A DNA stretch of 32,033 bases, taken from contig CASFUX010000195.1 of NCBI GenBank assembly GCA_949297975.1, positions 1 through 32,033 of the forward strand, read 5' to 3'. The DNA is from an uncultured Bacteroidales bacterium (GTDB lineage: Bacteria > Bacteroidota > Bacteroidia > Bacteroidales > Paludibacteraceae). Below, in pieces: positions 23,452 through 31,933 of the stretch. The notes under the pieces are model-generated. The model was not told the origin of the DNA and did no database searches. It saw nothing but the letters and a program-made list of their open reading frames with translations. The first letter of the stretch is position 1. Each line of letters begins with the position of its first letter. The position numbers and the translations under genes were made by a program.

Positions 23452-23597
23452 CACATAGCACACCGAGTTTTTTGCCCCGCTTCCACCTAAAAAGCACACA
23501 TAGCTGTCCCGATGTCGAACTATCGGGATAACATCAAGACAAGCTATGTGTGCTCCTTATCGACAACAAAATACACAACTATATGTGCTATGTGTCC
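23452..23597. repeat. Composite palindromic spacer element, copy F
   Basis: Inner arms 23493-23505 (AGCACACATAGCT) and 23542-23554 (AGCTATGTGTGCT) are perfectly complementary, and the left arm is identical to that of copy E. Outer arms are CACATAGCACAC (23452-23463) and tgtgctatgtg (near 23584-23594). The core is a gtcccgat...atcgggat hairpin at 23506-23529. It lies 15 bases past the MurF-Alr stop. Confidence 0.85.
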
Positions 23598-23611
23598 ACA
23601 AAAAAAACCGC

Positions 23612-26071
23612 TCATTCCCGGAAGTACACCCGCTTCACCCGGCGGGACACGCCCGTGAGTACCTCGTAGGGGATGGTGCCCATCCATCCGGCCACCTCCG
23701 CCAGTGGAATGTGCGGGCCGAAGATTTCCACCGAGTCGCCCTCGCGGACATCGATGCCCGTCACGTCCACCATGCACAGGTCCATGCACACGTTGCCCAC
23801 CACCGGGGCACGGTGGCCGTTGATGTACACCTGCCCCACGCCGTTGCCCAGGCGGCGGTCGAAGCCATCGGCATACCCGATGGGCAGCACGGCGATGCGG
23901 CTCTCGCGGCCGATGACGCCCCGGCGGCCATAGCCCACCGTGTCGCCCGGGTGCAGGTTGCGTATTTGCAGGATGACCGTGCGCAGCGAGCACACCTGCT
24001 TCAGCGGGCTGCCGGGCAACACGCCGATGCCGTAGTGGCCGATGCCGAGACGCACCATGTCAAACTGGTATTCGGGGAAACGCTCGATGCCGGGCGAAGC
24101 CAGGATGTGGCGCAGTATGCGGTGCGGGAAGGCCGCCGCGATGCGCCCGGCACATTCCTCGAAAGTCTTGATTTGCTGCAAAGTGAACGCATCCTGGGCA
24201 GGCTCGTCGGCCACGGCCAGATGCGAGAACACCGAGCGCACCCGCACCTGCCGCTGCCCGGCCAGCACCTGTAGCAGCCCGTCCACGTCCTGCGGTTCGA
24301 AGCCCAGGCGGTGCATCCCGCTGTCTATTTTTATATGGATGGGATAGTCGGTCACGCCCTGCCGCTCCGCCGCCTCGATGAACGCCCGCAGCAGGCGGAA
24401 GCTGTATATCTCCGGTTCCAGCCCGTAGTCGAATATCAGCCCGAAGCTGCCCTGCTCGGGGTTCATCACCATGACGGGCAGGCGGATGCCCTCGCGGCGC
24501 AGTTCCACCCCCTCGTCGGCCACGGCCACGGCCAGGTAGTCGCAGCGGCAATGCTGCAAGGTGCGGGCCACCTCCACCGAGCCGCTGCCATAGGCGAACG
24601 CCTTGACCATGCTCACCATCTTCGTGTCCGGCCGCAGCAGGGAGCGGAAGTAGTTCACGTTGTCCACCAAGGCGTTAAGGTCCACCTCCAGCACCGTCTC
24701 GTGGGCGATGCGTTCGAGCCGGGCGGACACGTCCTCGAAATGGAACCGCCGCGAGCCTTTGAGCAGCACCAGCTCGCTGCGGAACGTGTGCATGAGCGGC
24801 GAGCGCAGCAAGTCGTCGGTCGTGGGGAAGAAGTGCGCCTCCAGCCCGTCAAAGAGGGCGGCATGGCGGCTCACCTCGCTCCCCACCCCCACCAGGCGCG
24901 TCACGCCCCGGCTGCGCACCAGCCCCGCCACGCGGGCATAAAGCTCCGCAGGCGGGAAGCCGCTCTGCTCGATATCCGACAGGATGAGCGTGCGGGCCAG
25001 CTGCTTCGACGTGGCCTGCCGGTTCATGAAGTCGAGGGCAATGTCGAGCGAGTTGATATCCGAGTTGTAACTGTCGTTGATAACCACGCAGTCGCGGATG
25101 CCCTCCTTCACCTCCAGGCGCATGGCCACGGGTTCGAGCCGGGCGACGCGGCGGGCGATGCCGGCCCCGTCATACCCCAGGTAGAGCATGAACGTGATGC
25201 ACTGCAAGGCGTTTTCCACCGAAGCGTCGTCGGCAAAAGGCAGCGTCAGCCCGAAGTCCCGCCCGCCGTAGCCCAGCGTGAGCGCGGTGGCGTTGTCGCG
25301 CTTGTCCAGGGCGAGCACGCGCACCGTGGCCTCCTCGGCCCGCCCCCACGTGAAGAGGCGTGCCCCCAGCGCGGCCTGGGCGATGGTGATGTCGAGCAAC
25401 TTGTTGTCCAGGTTGTAAATGAGCACGTCCGACCGGGCGAAGAGCCGCAGCTTCTCCTGCGCCTTTTGCTTCAGGCATTTGAAATTCTCCTGATGTGCGT
25501 CGCCCAGGTTGGTGAAGATGCCCACGGTGGGGCGGATGATGGGTTCGAGCCGTTCCATTTCGCCGGGACGGGAGATGCCCGCCTCGAAGACGGCGAGCTG
25601 GGTGTTCGCGTCCAGCCCCCACACGGAGAGGGGCACGCCCGTCTGCGAATTGTAGCTGCGGGGCGAGCGGGTGATGGCGTAGTCGTCGTGGAGCAGCTGG
25701 TAGAGCCATTCCTTGACGATGGTCTTGCCATTGCTGCCCGTGATGCCCACCACGGGGATGGAGAAGGCCGCCCGATGTGCCGCCGCCAGCCGTTGCAAGG
25801 CCAGCAGGGTGTCGTCCACCCGCAGGAAGGCGGCCTCGGGCATCTGTTCGTACTCCGGCAGCCAGCGGCTCACCACAAAGCAACGCACGTTTTGTGCGTA
25901 CAATTCGGGGATGTACCGGTGGCCGTCGTCGCGTGGGCTGACCAGGGCGAAGAACAACGTCTCCGCCGGAAAAGCAAGCGACCGGCTGTCAGTCAGCAAC
26001 CGGTCGATTTCGTAGTCGGGAGCGGCATTCATCTCCGCCCCCATCAGTCGGGCTATTTCGTGAAGAAGCAT
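23612..26071 (-). CDS. Bifunctional UDP-MurNAc-tripeptide:D-Ala-D-Ala ligase / alanine racemase
   Basis: A natural fusion of 819 residues found in Bacteroidetes. The MurF half (about 1-450) has the ATP-binding loop VGITGSNGKTIVKEW (GSNGKT at 112-117) and the Mur ligase region FEAGISRPGEMERLEPIIRPTVGIFTNLGDAH, and it adds D-Ala-D-Ala to the muramyl tripeptide. The Alr half (about 455-819) has the PLP lysine K490 in MVSMVKAFAYGSG, HIKIDSGMHRLGF, and the tyrosine region DTVGYGRRGV, and it makes the D-alanine. One chain thus supplies and uses the D-Ala pool for peptidoglycan. The PLP motif reads VKAFAYG where most racemases have VKANAYG. No ddl or other mur gene is adjacent. Confidence 0.97.
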   Translation of the reverse strand: MLLHEIARLMGAEMNAAPDYEIDRLLTDSRSLAFPAETLFFALVSPRDDGHRYIPELYAQNVRCFVVSRWLPEYEQMPEAAFLRVDDTLLALQRLAAAHRAAFSIPVVGITGSNGKTIVKEWLYQLLHDDYAITRSPRSYNSQTGVPLSVWGLDANTQLAVFEAGISRPGEMERLEPIIRPTVGIFTNLGDAHQENFKCLKQKAQEKLRLFARSDVLIYNLDNKLLDITIAQAALGARLFTWGRAEEATVRVLALDKRDNATALTLGYGGRDFGLTLPFADDASVENALQCITFMLYLGYDGAGIARRVARLEPVAMRLEVKEGIRDCVVINDSYNSDINSLDIALDFMNRQATSKQLARTLILSDIEQSGFPPAELYARVAGLVRSRGVTRLVGVGSEVSRHAALFDGLEAHFFPTTDDLLRSPLMHTFRSELVLLKGSRRFHFEDVSARLERIAHETVLEVDLNALVDNVNYFRSLLRPDTKMVSMVKAFAYGSGSVEVARTLQHCRCDYLAVAVADEGVELRREGIRLPVMVMNPEQGSFGLIFDYGLEPEIYSFRLLRAFIEAAERQGVTDYPIHIKIDSGMHRLGFEPQDVDGLLQVLAGQRQVRVRSVFSHLAVADEPAQDAFTLQQIKTFEECAGRIAAAFPHRILRHILASPGIERFPEYQFDMVRLGIGHYGIGVLPGSPLKQVCSLRTVILQIRNLHPGDTVGYGRRGVIGRESRIAVLPIGYADGFDRRLGNGVGQVYINGHRAPVVGNVCMDLCMVDVTGIDVREGDSVEIFGPHIPLAEVAGWMGTIPYEVLTGVSRRVKRVYFRE

Positions 26072-26103
26072 AGTTTGTTGTGAAATCGTTTAATCGCTTA
26101 ATC

Positions 26104-26151
26104 GGGGAACTGGGGAAGCGGGGAACTGGAGAACTGGGGAACTGGGGAAGC
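26104..26151. repeat. Three 16-bp tandem units between the radical SAM and MurF-Alr genes
   Basis: Units start at 26104, 26120 and 26136, each beginning GGGGAACTGG (for example GGGGAACTGGGGAAGC). The following ccacgattccccaattccg stretch (to about 26195) is partly complementary to them. The gap is 127 bp and may lie inside a shared transcript. Confidence 0.75.
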
Positions 26152-26198
26152 ATCTTTTCGCTTTCACGATTCCACGATTCCCCAATTCCGCAATTCCA

Positions 26199-26972
26199 TC
26201 ATCCCGCCACTGACACGTTGAAACCCCGCTTGCGAGCCTTGGCGGCAATGGCGTTCAATTCGTCGAGCGGGACGCGCACCAGGTCCTTGGCAGGCGTGGC
26301 GCGGTCTATCGTGTAAATCATCACCTGCTTGGGCTTGATTTCATCGAGCGCGTCGAGCCAGGCAGACACCTCCTCGCGCGTGGTGTTGTCGAACGCCTCG
26401 CCCTCGAACGTGCCCCGGGTGAACATGGTTTGGATAATCAACGCCCCCTCGAAGTCCTTGAGGTGCTCCGTGAGCCACAGCACAGACAGGTAACGGTCGC
26501 CCCCCGTGGGTCGGTTGAGCAGGTGATACGTGTGGTCAACGGCCGTGTCGAACTTCAGGATGTTGTTGTCCACCTTCAACAAGGCATTGAACACCTGCGG
26601 GCGGTCGATGCGGGTGGCGTTGGACAGCACGCTGATTTTGGCCGCCGGGTAATAGCGGTCGCGCAGGGCGATGACATCGTCCACAATGTCGCCGAAGTCG
26701 GCATGGATGGTCGGCTCGCCGTTGCCCGCGAAGGTAATGACATCCAGCGGCTCGCCCGCCCCGCTCATCTGCCGCAAGCGTGCCTCCAGGGCCTCGCGCA
26801 CCTCGGCACGCTTCGGGGCACGCGCCTCGTGCACAGGGGTATTGAAACCGCATTCGCAGTAAATGCAGTTGTACGAACATATCTTCGCATCGGCAGGCAT
26901 CAGGTTAATGCCAAGCGAAATGCCCAACCGACGGCTGTGGATGGGACCGAATATGGTTTGATTGAATAACAT
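26199..26972 (-). CDS. Radical SAM protein, substrate unknown
   Basis: A 257-residue radical S-adenosylmethionine enzyme. The 4Fe-4S ligands are C32, C36 and C39 in KICSYNCIYCECGF, the CxxxCxxC motif, and a fourth cysteine, C41, follows. The SAM-binding GEP motif is seen in VITFAGNGEPTIHADFG, and SVLSNATRID and LKFDTAVDHTYHLLNRP fit the rest of the barrel. There is no auxiliary cluster domain, and the protein ends right after the barrel. This compact type is widespread, with members annotated only as radical SAM proteins. The N-terminus resembles those annotated near tRNA modification enzymes, but I cannot assign a reaction. The upstream spacer holds a repeat field and no -7 box. Confidence 0.9.
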   Translation of the reverse strand: MLFNQTIFGPIHSRRLGISLGINLMPADAKICSYNCIYCECGFNTPVHEARAPKRAEVREALEARLRQMSGAGEPLDVITFAGNGEPTIHADFGDIVDDVIALRDRYYPAAKISVLSNATRIDRPQVFNALLKVDNNILKFDTAVDHTYHLLNRPTGGDRYLSVLWLTEHLKDFEGALIIQTMFTRGTFEGEAFDNTTREEVSAWLDALDEIKPKQVMIYTIDRATPAKDLVRVPLDELNAIAAKARKRGFNVSVAG

Positions 26973-26977
26973 AATCT

Positions 26978-27299
26978 TTACTTCGTGAGATTAGCTCACT
27001 ACGTGAGCGAGATTTACTTCGTGAGATTGGCTCACTAACGTGAGCGAGATTAGAGATTAGTTCACTGCGCTCACATCACCCGCAGGCAATCTCGCTCACG
27101 AAGTGAGCCAATATCCAATCTCGCCCGTTAGGGTTAATCTCGCCGTCAGGCCAATCTCGCCCGTTAGGGCTAATCTCGCCCGACAGGGCTAATCTCGCCC
27201 GACAGGGCTAATCTCGCCCGACAGGGCTAATCTCACCGTCAGGCCAATCTCGCCCGACAGGGCTAATCCCACCGCAGGCTAATCCCGCCCGACAGGGCT
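26978..27299. repeat. Field of ctcac/gtgag hairpins and about ten 16-19-bp tandem units
   Basis: From 26978 to 27116 come several copies of a motif ending in ctcac-loop-gtgag hairpins (for example CTCACTACGTGAG at 26995-27007). From 27117 to 27299 about ten units of 16, 17 or 19 bases follow, each starting AATCTCGCC or AATCCC and holding a mini-palindrome such as GCCCGACAGGGC or GCCCGTTAGGGC. Three consecutive 19-bp units are identical. The array runs into the 3' end of the DUF4831 gene, whose last codons and TAG stop are repeat sequence. Confidence 0.85.
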
Positions 27300-28340
27300 A
27301 ATATCCAACAATCTTCCCGTCTCCTCATCCACGGTTATCCGCACGTCCTGTTGCGAAAGCAGTTCGGCAGGGATAGGTATCACTTGCCCGAACTGGGGCA
27401 TGAGGAATTGGCCGGAGAAGCAGGCATCCCGCCCGTTGCCTATGGTGACCCGGGTCGTGGCGGGCAGCACGGAGTACAATTCCGGTCGGGCGACTTTCTT
27501 CCCTGCCTTGTCGGGCACGTAGGTGTCGATGGTTTCGGGTACAATATTAATATAGTAAGGCGCACCGCTCAAGTCGTCGGCGGGCACCAGTCCCTTGAGG
27601 GGCGACAGGCGGAAGAGCACTTCGTTCTGCATGGCCGCCGTGGGCAACAGGTGCAAGGTGTGCGTGCTCGTCTCGCGCACGGTCGTACCGGTGAAGAGTT
27701 CCGTCAGTTCGCGCTCCATCCGATCCATGCCGTCCAGCATGGCCTTCAGCGATTCGCCATCGGCAGGCAGCGGGTCCAAGTCGGCGGTGAGCAAAGCCAA
27801 ACGGCTTTCGCGGATGCGGTAAATCTGCTTGGCCGCCCCCTCGGCCATCTTGGCGGTGGACGAAGCCAGCATGTATTCCTCCGTCAGGGGCAGGGGTTTC
27901 GCTTGCGGGGCGGGCTTGGCCGGTGCGATGCGGGCGGCGGGGATGACGGGACGCGGTTCTTCGGGCGACACGTTGATGCCCCGCAGCAGCCCCCGCCCGT
28001 CCACCGAAACGAGGTTCAGCGGGCATTCCTTCGAAGCCGCCACGGCGTAGGTGCGTGCCGGGTCGGCCTGCGCACGGGGCTTTACCCGCACGTCCGTCAC
28101 CCGATACGTGGTGCGTTCATCGGTTATCACCTCCTTCTCGGCCAAGTAACGGCCGGAGTATTGGTAGAACTCGCCCGGTGTCTCGGTGGTCTTCTCGATG
28201 TCCACTTCGATGCAAAGCTCAGTGCGCGGCAGGGAATAGACCAGCACCGGCTCGCCCATGGGCAATTCAAACCGCTCCTGCGCCGAGGCGAAACCGCCCG
28301 CAAGCAACAGCGCGGCAACAGTCAGGATGGATTGTTTCAT
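27279..28340 (-). CDS. DUF4831 family secreted protein
   Basis: A 353-residue protein with signal peptide MKQSILTVAALLLAGGFASA before QERF. It reads as an all-beta and coiled protein: VYSLPRTELCIEVDIEKTTETPGEFYQYSGRYL near the N-terminus, a Pro/Ala-rich spacer (about 131-150), a helical SSTAKMAEGAAKQIYRIRESRLALL, and a C-terminal RLSPLKGLVPADDLSGAPYYINIVPE. These fit the Bacteroidetes DUF4831 family, of unknown function. The ATG at 28340 gives the signal peptide directly. A TTG start 12 bases upstream is possible. From memory, association with topA recurs in Bacteroides. The last six residues (SPVGRD) and the TAG stop are encoded by the first unit of a tandem repeat array. Confidence 0.87.
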   Translation of the reverse strand: MKQSILTVAALLLAGGFASAQERFELPMGEPVLVYSLPRTELCIEVDIEKTTETPGEFYQYSGRYLAEKEVITDERTTYRVTDVRVKPRAQADPARTYAVAASKECPLNLVSVDGRGLLRGINVSPEEPRPVIPAARIAPAKPAPQAKPLPLTEEYMLASSTAKMAEGAAKQIYRIRESRLALLTADLDPLPADGESLKAMLDGMDRMERELTELFTGTTVRETSTHTLHLLPTAAMQNEVLFRLSPLKGLVPADDLSGAPYYINIVPETIDTYVPDKAGKKVARPELYSVLPATTRVTIGNGRDACFSGQFLMPQFGQVIPIPAELLSQQDVRITVDEETGRLLDISPVGRD

Positions 28341-28411
28341 TGCAGATTTCAAATTTCAGATTTCAGATTGTTTTCCGCAGATGGCGCAGATGCCGCTTCC
28401 CGCTACCGAGC

Positions 28412-30739
28412 TTACGCCTTCCTCCTTGTCCCTTTCTTCTTCACGCTGTCTTTCTGCTCCTCTATCAGTTTGCGCACGTCGTCTTCGGTCAGCGTTGCCG
28501 GGTCAGTGCCTTTCGGGATTTTGTAGTTGTTCTTCTCGAAGGCGATGTACGGACCGTAACGCCCGTTGAGCACTTCTATCTCGCCATTCGCGCCAAACGC
28601 CCGGATGAGGCGGTTCTTCTCAGCCTCGCGCTTCGCCTCGATGATTTCGATGGCGCGTTCGGGTGTCACGGTCATGGGGTTGTCGGTCTTGGGCAGCGAG
28701 TAGAACTTGCCCGCGTGCCGCACGTAAGGGCCGAAGCGTCCCACGGCCACCGTCATCTCCGCCCCTTCGAATTCGCCCAGCGAACGCGGCAGCTCGAACA
28801 GCTTGAGGGCTTCCTCCAGCGTGATGCTCTCGATGGACTGGTTCTTGAGCAGCGAGGCGAAGAGCGGTTTTTCCTCCTCGTCCGCCGTGCCAATCTGCGC
28901 AATAGGTCCGTAGCGGCCTATCTTGACCGACAGCTGGCGGCCCGTCTTGGGGTCGGTGCCGAGCACGCGCTCGCCCACCTGCCGTTCGGAATTCTTCATC
29001 GTGCTTTCCACCAGCGGGTGGAAGTCCTTATAGAACTTGTCAATGGCTTCCGTCCATTGCTCAGTGCCCTCGGCGATGTGGTCGAATTCCTTTTCCACCT
29101 CGGCGGTGAAGTTGTAGTTCAGTATGTCAGGGAAGTATTTGGTGAGGAAGTCGTTTACCACCACGCCGGTGTCGGTGGGGAACAGCTTGTTCTTTTCCCC
29201 GCCGTAGCTTTCCGTCTTTTCCTCGTCGGTAAGGTGGTCGCCGCGCAGCGTGAGCACGTTGCATTCGCGCCGTTCGGCAGGGCGGTTGCCTTTTTCCACG
29301 TATTGGCGGTTCTGTATGGTGGAGATGGTGGGCGCGTAGGTCGAGGGGCGACCGATGCCCAGTTCCTCCAGCTTGCGCACCAGGCTGGCCTCGTTGTAGC
29401 GGGGCGGATGCTGCGAGAAGCGTTGTTGCGCCGTCACCTCGCGGGCTGCAAGCCGTTCGCCCGGGTTCATGGCGGGCAGCATGGCGTTGTCTTCCGCCTC
29501 CGGCTCGTCATCGGTGGACTCCATGTACACCTTCAGGAAACCATCGAACACGATGACCTCGCCCGTGGCCACAAAGCGGTGCTTCGACCCGCTCATATCG
29601 ATGGTGATGACGGTCTTTTCCAACTCGGCATCGGCCATTTGCGAAGCGATGGTGCGCTTCCATATCAGTTCGTAGAGGCGTTGCTCGTTGGCATTGCTGC
29701 CGATGGTGTGGGCGTTCATGTAGGTGGGGCGGATGGCCTCGTGCGCTTCCTGCGCCCCCTTGGAATGGGTGGTGAAGCGGCGCGTCTTCACGTAACGCTC
29801 GCCCATCGTGCCGATTATCTCATCGCGCGAGGCGGCGAGGGCGAGGTTGGACAAGTTGACCGAGTCGGTACGCATGTAGGTGATTTTCCCTTCCTCGTAC
29901 AAGCGTTGCGCCAACGCCATGGTCTGCGACACGGAGAAGCCCAACTTGCGGGCAGCCTCCTGCTGCAAGGTGGAGGTGGTGAAGGGCGGTGCGGGCGATT
30001 TCTTCACGGGCTTCGTCACGATATCCTCAATGGAGAACTGCGCCGCCCGGCAGGCCTGGAGGAAGTCCACGGCCTCCTGCTTGGTGGCGAAGCGCGTGTT
30101 GAGTTCCGCCCGCAATTCCACGGGCTGGCCGTTCTTGTCCGTGCCCGCGAAGAGGGCCGCCACGCGGTAAGCCGCTTCGGACTTGAAACGCTGTATCTCG
30201 CGCTCGCGCTCCACGATGAGGCGCACGGCCACCGACTGCACGCGCCCCGCCGACAGCGAAGGCTTCACCTTGCGCCACAGCACGGGCGACAGCTCGAAGC
30301 CCACGATGCGGTCGAGCACGCGACGGGCCTGCTGCGCGTTGACCAGGTTGAGGTCGATGTCGCGCGGATGCTCGATGGATGCCAGGATGGCGGGCTTGGT
30401 GATTTCGTGGAACACGATGCGGCGCGTGCTTTCGGGCTTCAGCCCCAGCACCTCGTACAGGTGCCAGGCGATGGCTTCCCCCTCGCGGTCCTCATCGGAG
30501 GCCAGCCACACCATGTCGGCATCCTTCGCCGCCTTCTTCAGCTCGGCCACCAGTTTCCTCTTGTCGGGCGACACCTCGTACTTCGGCGCGTAGTTGTGCT
30601 CGAAGTCGATGTTGATGCCCTTGTCGGGCAGGTCGCGCACGTGTCCGAAACTGGACATCACGTGGTAGTCCTTGCCCAGGAACTTCTCTATGGTTTTGGC
30701 CTTTGCAGGCGATTCGACGATGACAAGATTTTTCGACAT
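28412..30739 (-). CDS. topA: DNA topoisomerase I (type IA)
   Basis: TopA relaxes negative supercoils through a tyrosine-linked single-strand break. The 775-residue protein opens with the TOPRIM domain (NLVIVESPAKAKTIEKFLG, acidic site WLASDEDREGEAIAWH). The catalytic tyrosine is Y288 in ITYMRTDSVNLS, the RPTYMN region supports the strand-passage cavity, and GRPSTYAPTISTIQNRQY follows. The C-terminus carries three glycine-rich repeats (VKIGRYGPIAQIG, VAVGRFGPYVRHAG, LNGRYGPYIAFE) and a basic tail KKKGTRRKA, without the cysteine zinc fingers of the E. coli enzyme, as in other Bacteroidetes. The ATG at 30739 is chosen because MSKNLVIVESP is the usual N-terminus. An exact -7 box lies 45 bp upstream. 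DUF4831 follows 71 bases downstream. Confidence 0.97.
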   Translation of the reverse strand: MSKNLVIVESPAKAKTIEKFLGKDYHVMSSFGHVRDLPDKGINIDFEHNYAPKYEVSPDKRKLVAELKKAAKDADMVWLASDEDREGEAIAWHLYEVLGLKPESTRRIVFHEITKPAILASIEHPRDIDLNLVNAQQARRVLDRIVGFELSPVLWRKVKPSLSAGRVQSVAVRLIVEREREIQRFKSEAAYRVAALFAGTDKNGQPVELRAELNTRFATKQEAVDFLQACRAAQFSIEDIVTKPVKKSPAPPFTTSTLQQEAARKLGFSVSQTMALAQRLYEEGKITYMRTDSVNLSNLALAASRDEIIGTMGERYVKTRRFTTHSKGAQEAHEAIRPTYMNAHTIGSNANEQRLYELIWKRTIASQMADAELEKTVITIDMSGSKHRFVATGEVIVFDGFLKVYMESTDDEPEAEDNAMLPAMNPGERLAAREVTAQQRFSQHPPRYNEASLVRKLEELGIGRPSTYAPTISTIQNRQYVEKGNRPAERRECNVLTLRGDHLTDEEKTESYGGEKNKLFPTDTGVVVNDFLTKYFPDILNYNFTAEVEKEFDHIAEGTEQWTEAIDKFYKDFHPLVESTMKNSERQVGERVLGTDPKTGRQLSVKIGRYGPIAQIGTADEEEKPLFASLLKNQSIESITLEEALKLFELPRSLGEFEGAEMTVAVGRFGPYVRHAGKFYSLPKTDNPMTVTPERAIEIIEAKREAEKNRLIRAFGANGEIEVLNGRYGPYIAFEKNNYKIPKGTDPATLTEDDVRKLIEEQKDSVKKKGTRRKA

Positions 30740-30783
30740 ATATATAATATTGTATAGGTATCCCGTTTTGCGGGGCAAAATAA

Positions 30784-30791
30784 CAAAAATA
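30784..30791 (-). promoter_or_regulatory. -7 promoter box of topA
   Basis: Minus-strand TATTTTTG is an exact TAnnTTTG match. The start would be near 30779, giving a leader of about 40 nt. The best TTTG upstream is only 13 bases away (30808-30805), so the -33 element is weak or absent. Confidence 0.5.
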
Positions 30792-30854
30792 GGTGCTTAC
30801 GCTCCAAATCCGCAGCGGATTATTTTTTGATTTTTATGATAACAACAGGCAATT

Positions 30855-31168
30855 ACCTCACCCTAAACCCATCTCCCCGGGGAGATGGGAACCGGGAAAT
30901 ACCTTGAAGCCGAGGCTTCTGCGTACAAGGCAGACTTCATTTCCCACTCTTCGGAAAGAGTGTGAGAACTACGAAACAAACCCGCGTCATTTCAAGCGCA
31001 GCGAGACACGAAGTTGAGCGTAAGCTAAATCTCACAGTGACCTTAGGAGCGTTTTCTCGCTGCGCTCGAAATGACGAGAACGCCATGGAGCCAGTTTCGG
31101 CTGCGTAAACTTCGGCTTCAGAACATGCTCAATCCCTCTCTCCTCGGGGAGATGGGTTAAGGGTGAGG
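30855..31168. repeat. Nested palindrome between divergent topA and rsmG
   Basis: Three pairs of arms are nested. Outer arms 30855-30882 and 31142-31168 match at about 24 of 27 positions (CCTCACCCTAAACCCATCTC and complement). Middle arms, around 30903-30938 and 31089-31121, share GAAGCCGA/TCGGCTTC words. Inner arms 30987-31006 and 31056-31078 match closely (GTCATTTCAAGCGCAGCGAG and complement). The whole is about 314 bp and fills most of a 549-bp divergent gap. I see no gene in it. The plan is the same as in copies A-F, but the words are different. Confidence 0.85.
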
Positions 31169-31274
31169 CGGTTGGCAGACAGGACTGCTTTTTCTTATCT
31201 CGAACTCGCGTACATTTTTGGTTCGATTGCCCTAAAACCGCGCAGGCGAATGGGAATATGTGCGCGAAACTTCT

Positions 31275-31282
31275 TACTTTTG
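31275..31282 (+). promoter_or_regulatory. -7 promoter box immediately before the rsmG start codon
   Basis: TACTTTTG followed by C is an exact TAnnTTTG(C) match. It ends only six bases before the ATG at 31289, so transcription would begin at or within about three bases of the start codon. I see no good -33 box. Confidence 0.6.
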
Positions 31283-31288
31283 CACCCG

Positions 31289-31909
31289 ATGGAAATAATA
31301 CTGAAATACTTCCCGCAACTGACGGAAGAACAACAACGCCAATTGGCCGCGCTGCACGGCCTGTACACGGATTGGAACAGCAAAATCAACGTCATCTCGC
31401 GCAAGGACATCGGCCACCTGTACGAGCACCACGTGCTGCACTCGCTGGCCATCGCGCAGCTCGTGCAGTTCACGCCCGGCACCCAAGTACTCGACGTGGG
31501 CACGGGAGGCGGCTTCCCCGGCATACCGCTGGCCATCCTCTTCCCGGAGGCACGGTTCACGCTGATTGACTCCATCGGCAAGAAAATCAAGGTGGCCACG
31601 GAGGTGGCCGGTGCCATCGGGCTGCGCAACGTGACACTGAAACACCTGCGCGTGGAGGAGGAAAAAGGCAAGTACCATTTCGTGGTGAGCCGCGCGGTGA
31701 TGCCGCTGGACGAACTGGTGAGACTGGTGCGCAAGAACATCGCCACACGGCAGCAGAACGCGCTGCCCAACGGCCTCATCTGCCTAAAGGGGGGCGAACT
31801 GCAACGCGAGATAGCCCCCTTCGGCAAGTCCGCCGAACTGACCGACATCAGCGACTTTTTCCAGGAAGAATACTTCAAGACGAAGAAAATCGTGTACCTG
31901 CCGATGTGA
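31289..31909 (+). CDS. rsmG: 16S rRNA (guanine527-N7)-methyltransferase RsmG
   Basis: RsmG (GidB) methylates N7 of G527 in 16S rRNA, the site whose loss gives low-level streptomycin resistance. The 206 residues match the family. Sequence landmarks are LHGLYTDWNSKINVISRKDIGHLYEHHVLHSLAI (about 26-59), the SAM-binding VLDVGTGGGFPGIPLAILFP (about 68-87), and TLIDSIGKKIKVATEVAGAIGLRNV (about 91-115). I chose the ATG at 31289 (MEIILKYFPQLTEEQ) because the open frame upstream runs through the spacer palindrome and has no homology to expect. The -7 box ends six bases before this ATG, predicting a leaderless or nearly leaderless mRNA. The thioesterase gene follows 24 bases later. Confidence 0.96.
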   Translation: MEIILKYFPQLTEEQQRQLAALHGLYTDWNSKINVISRKDIGHLYEHHVLHSLAIAQLVQFTPGTQVLDVGTGGGFPGIPLAILFPEARFTLIDSIGKKIKVATEVAGAIGLRNVTLKHLRVEEEKGKYHFVVSRAVMPLDELVRLVRKNIATRQQNALPNGLICLKGGELQREIAPFGKSAELTDISDFFQEEYFKTKKIVYLPM

Positions 31910-31933
31910 CAGACGCGAAGACGCAAAGGAATT

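Noticed and set aside
6751-23597. Insertion sequences at the spacer palindromes
   Set aside because: No transposase frame exists in any of them. All are under about 310 bp, so at most they are non-autonomous.
28055-30757. A 900-codon open frame on the plus strand, antisense to topA
   Set aside because: It is a shadow of GC-rich coding sequence. It has a His/Arg/Gly-rich composition with no domain, while the minus strand gives a complete topoisomerase.
30793-31017. A 74-codon plus-strand frame between topA and rsmG
   Set aside because: It is made of nested palindrome arms, with no start signal or plausible composition.
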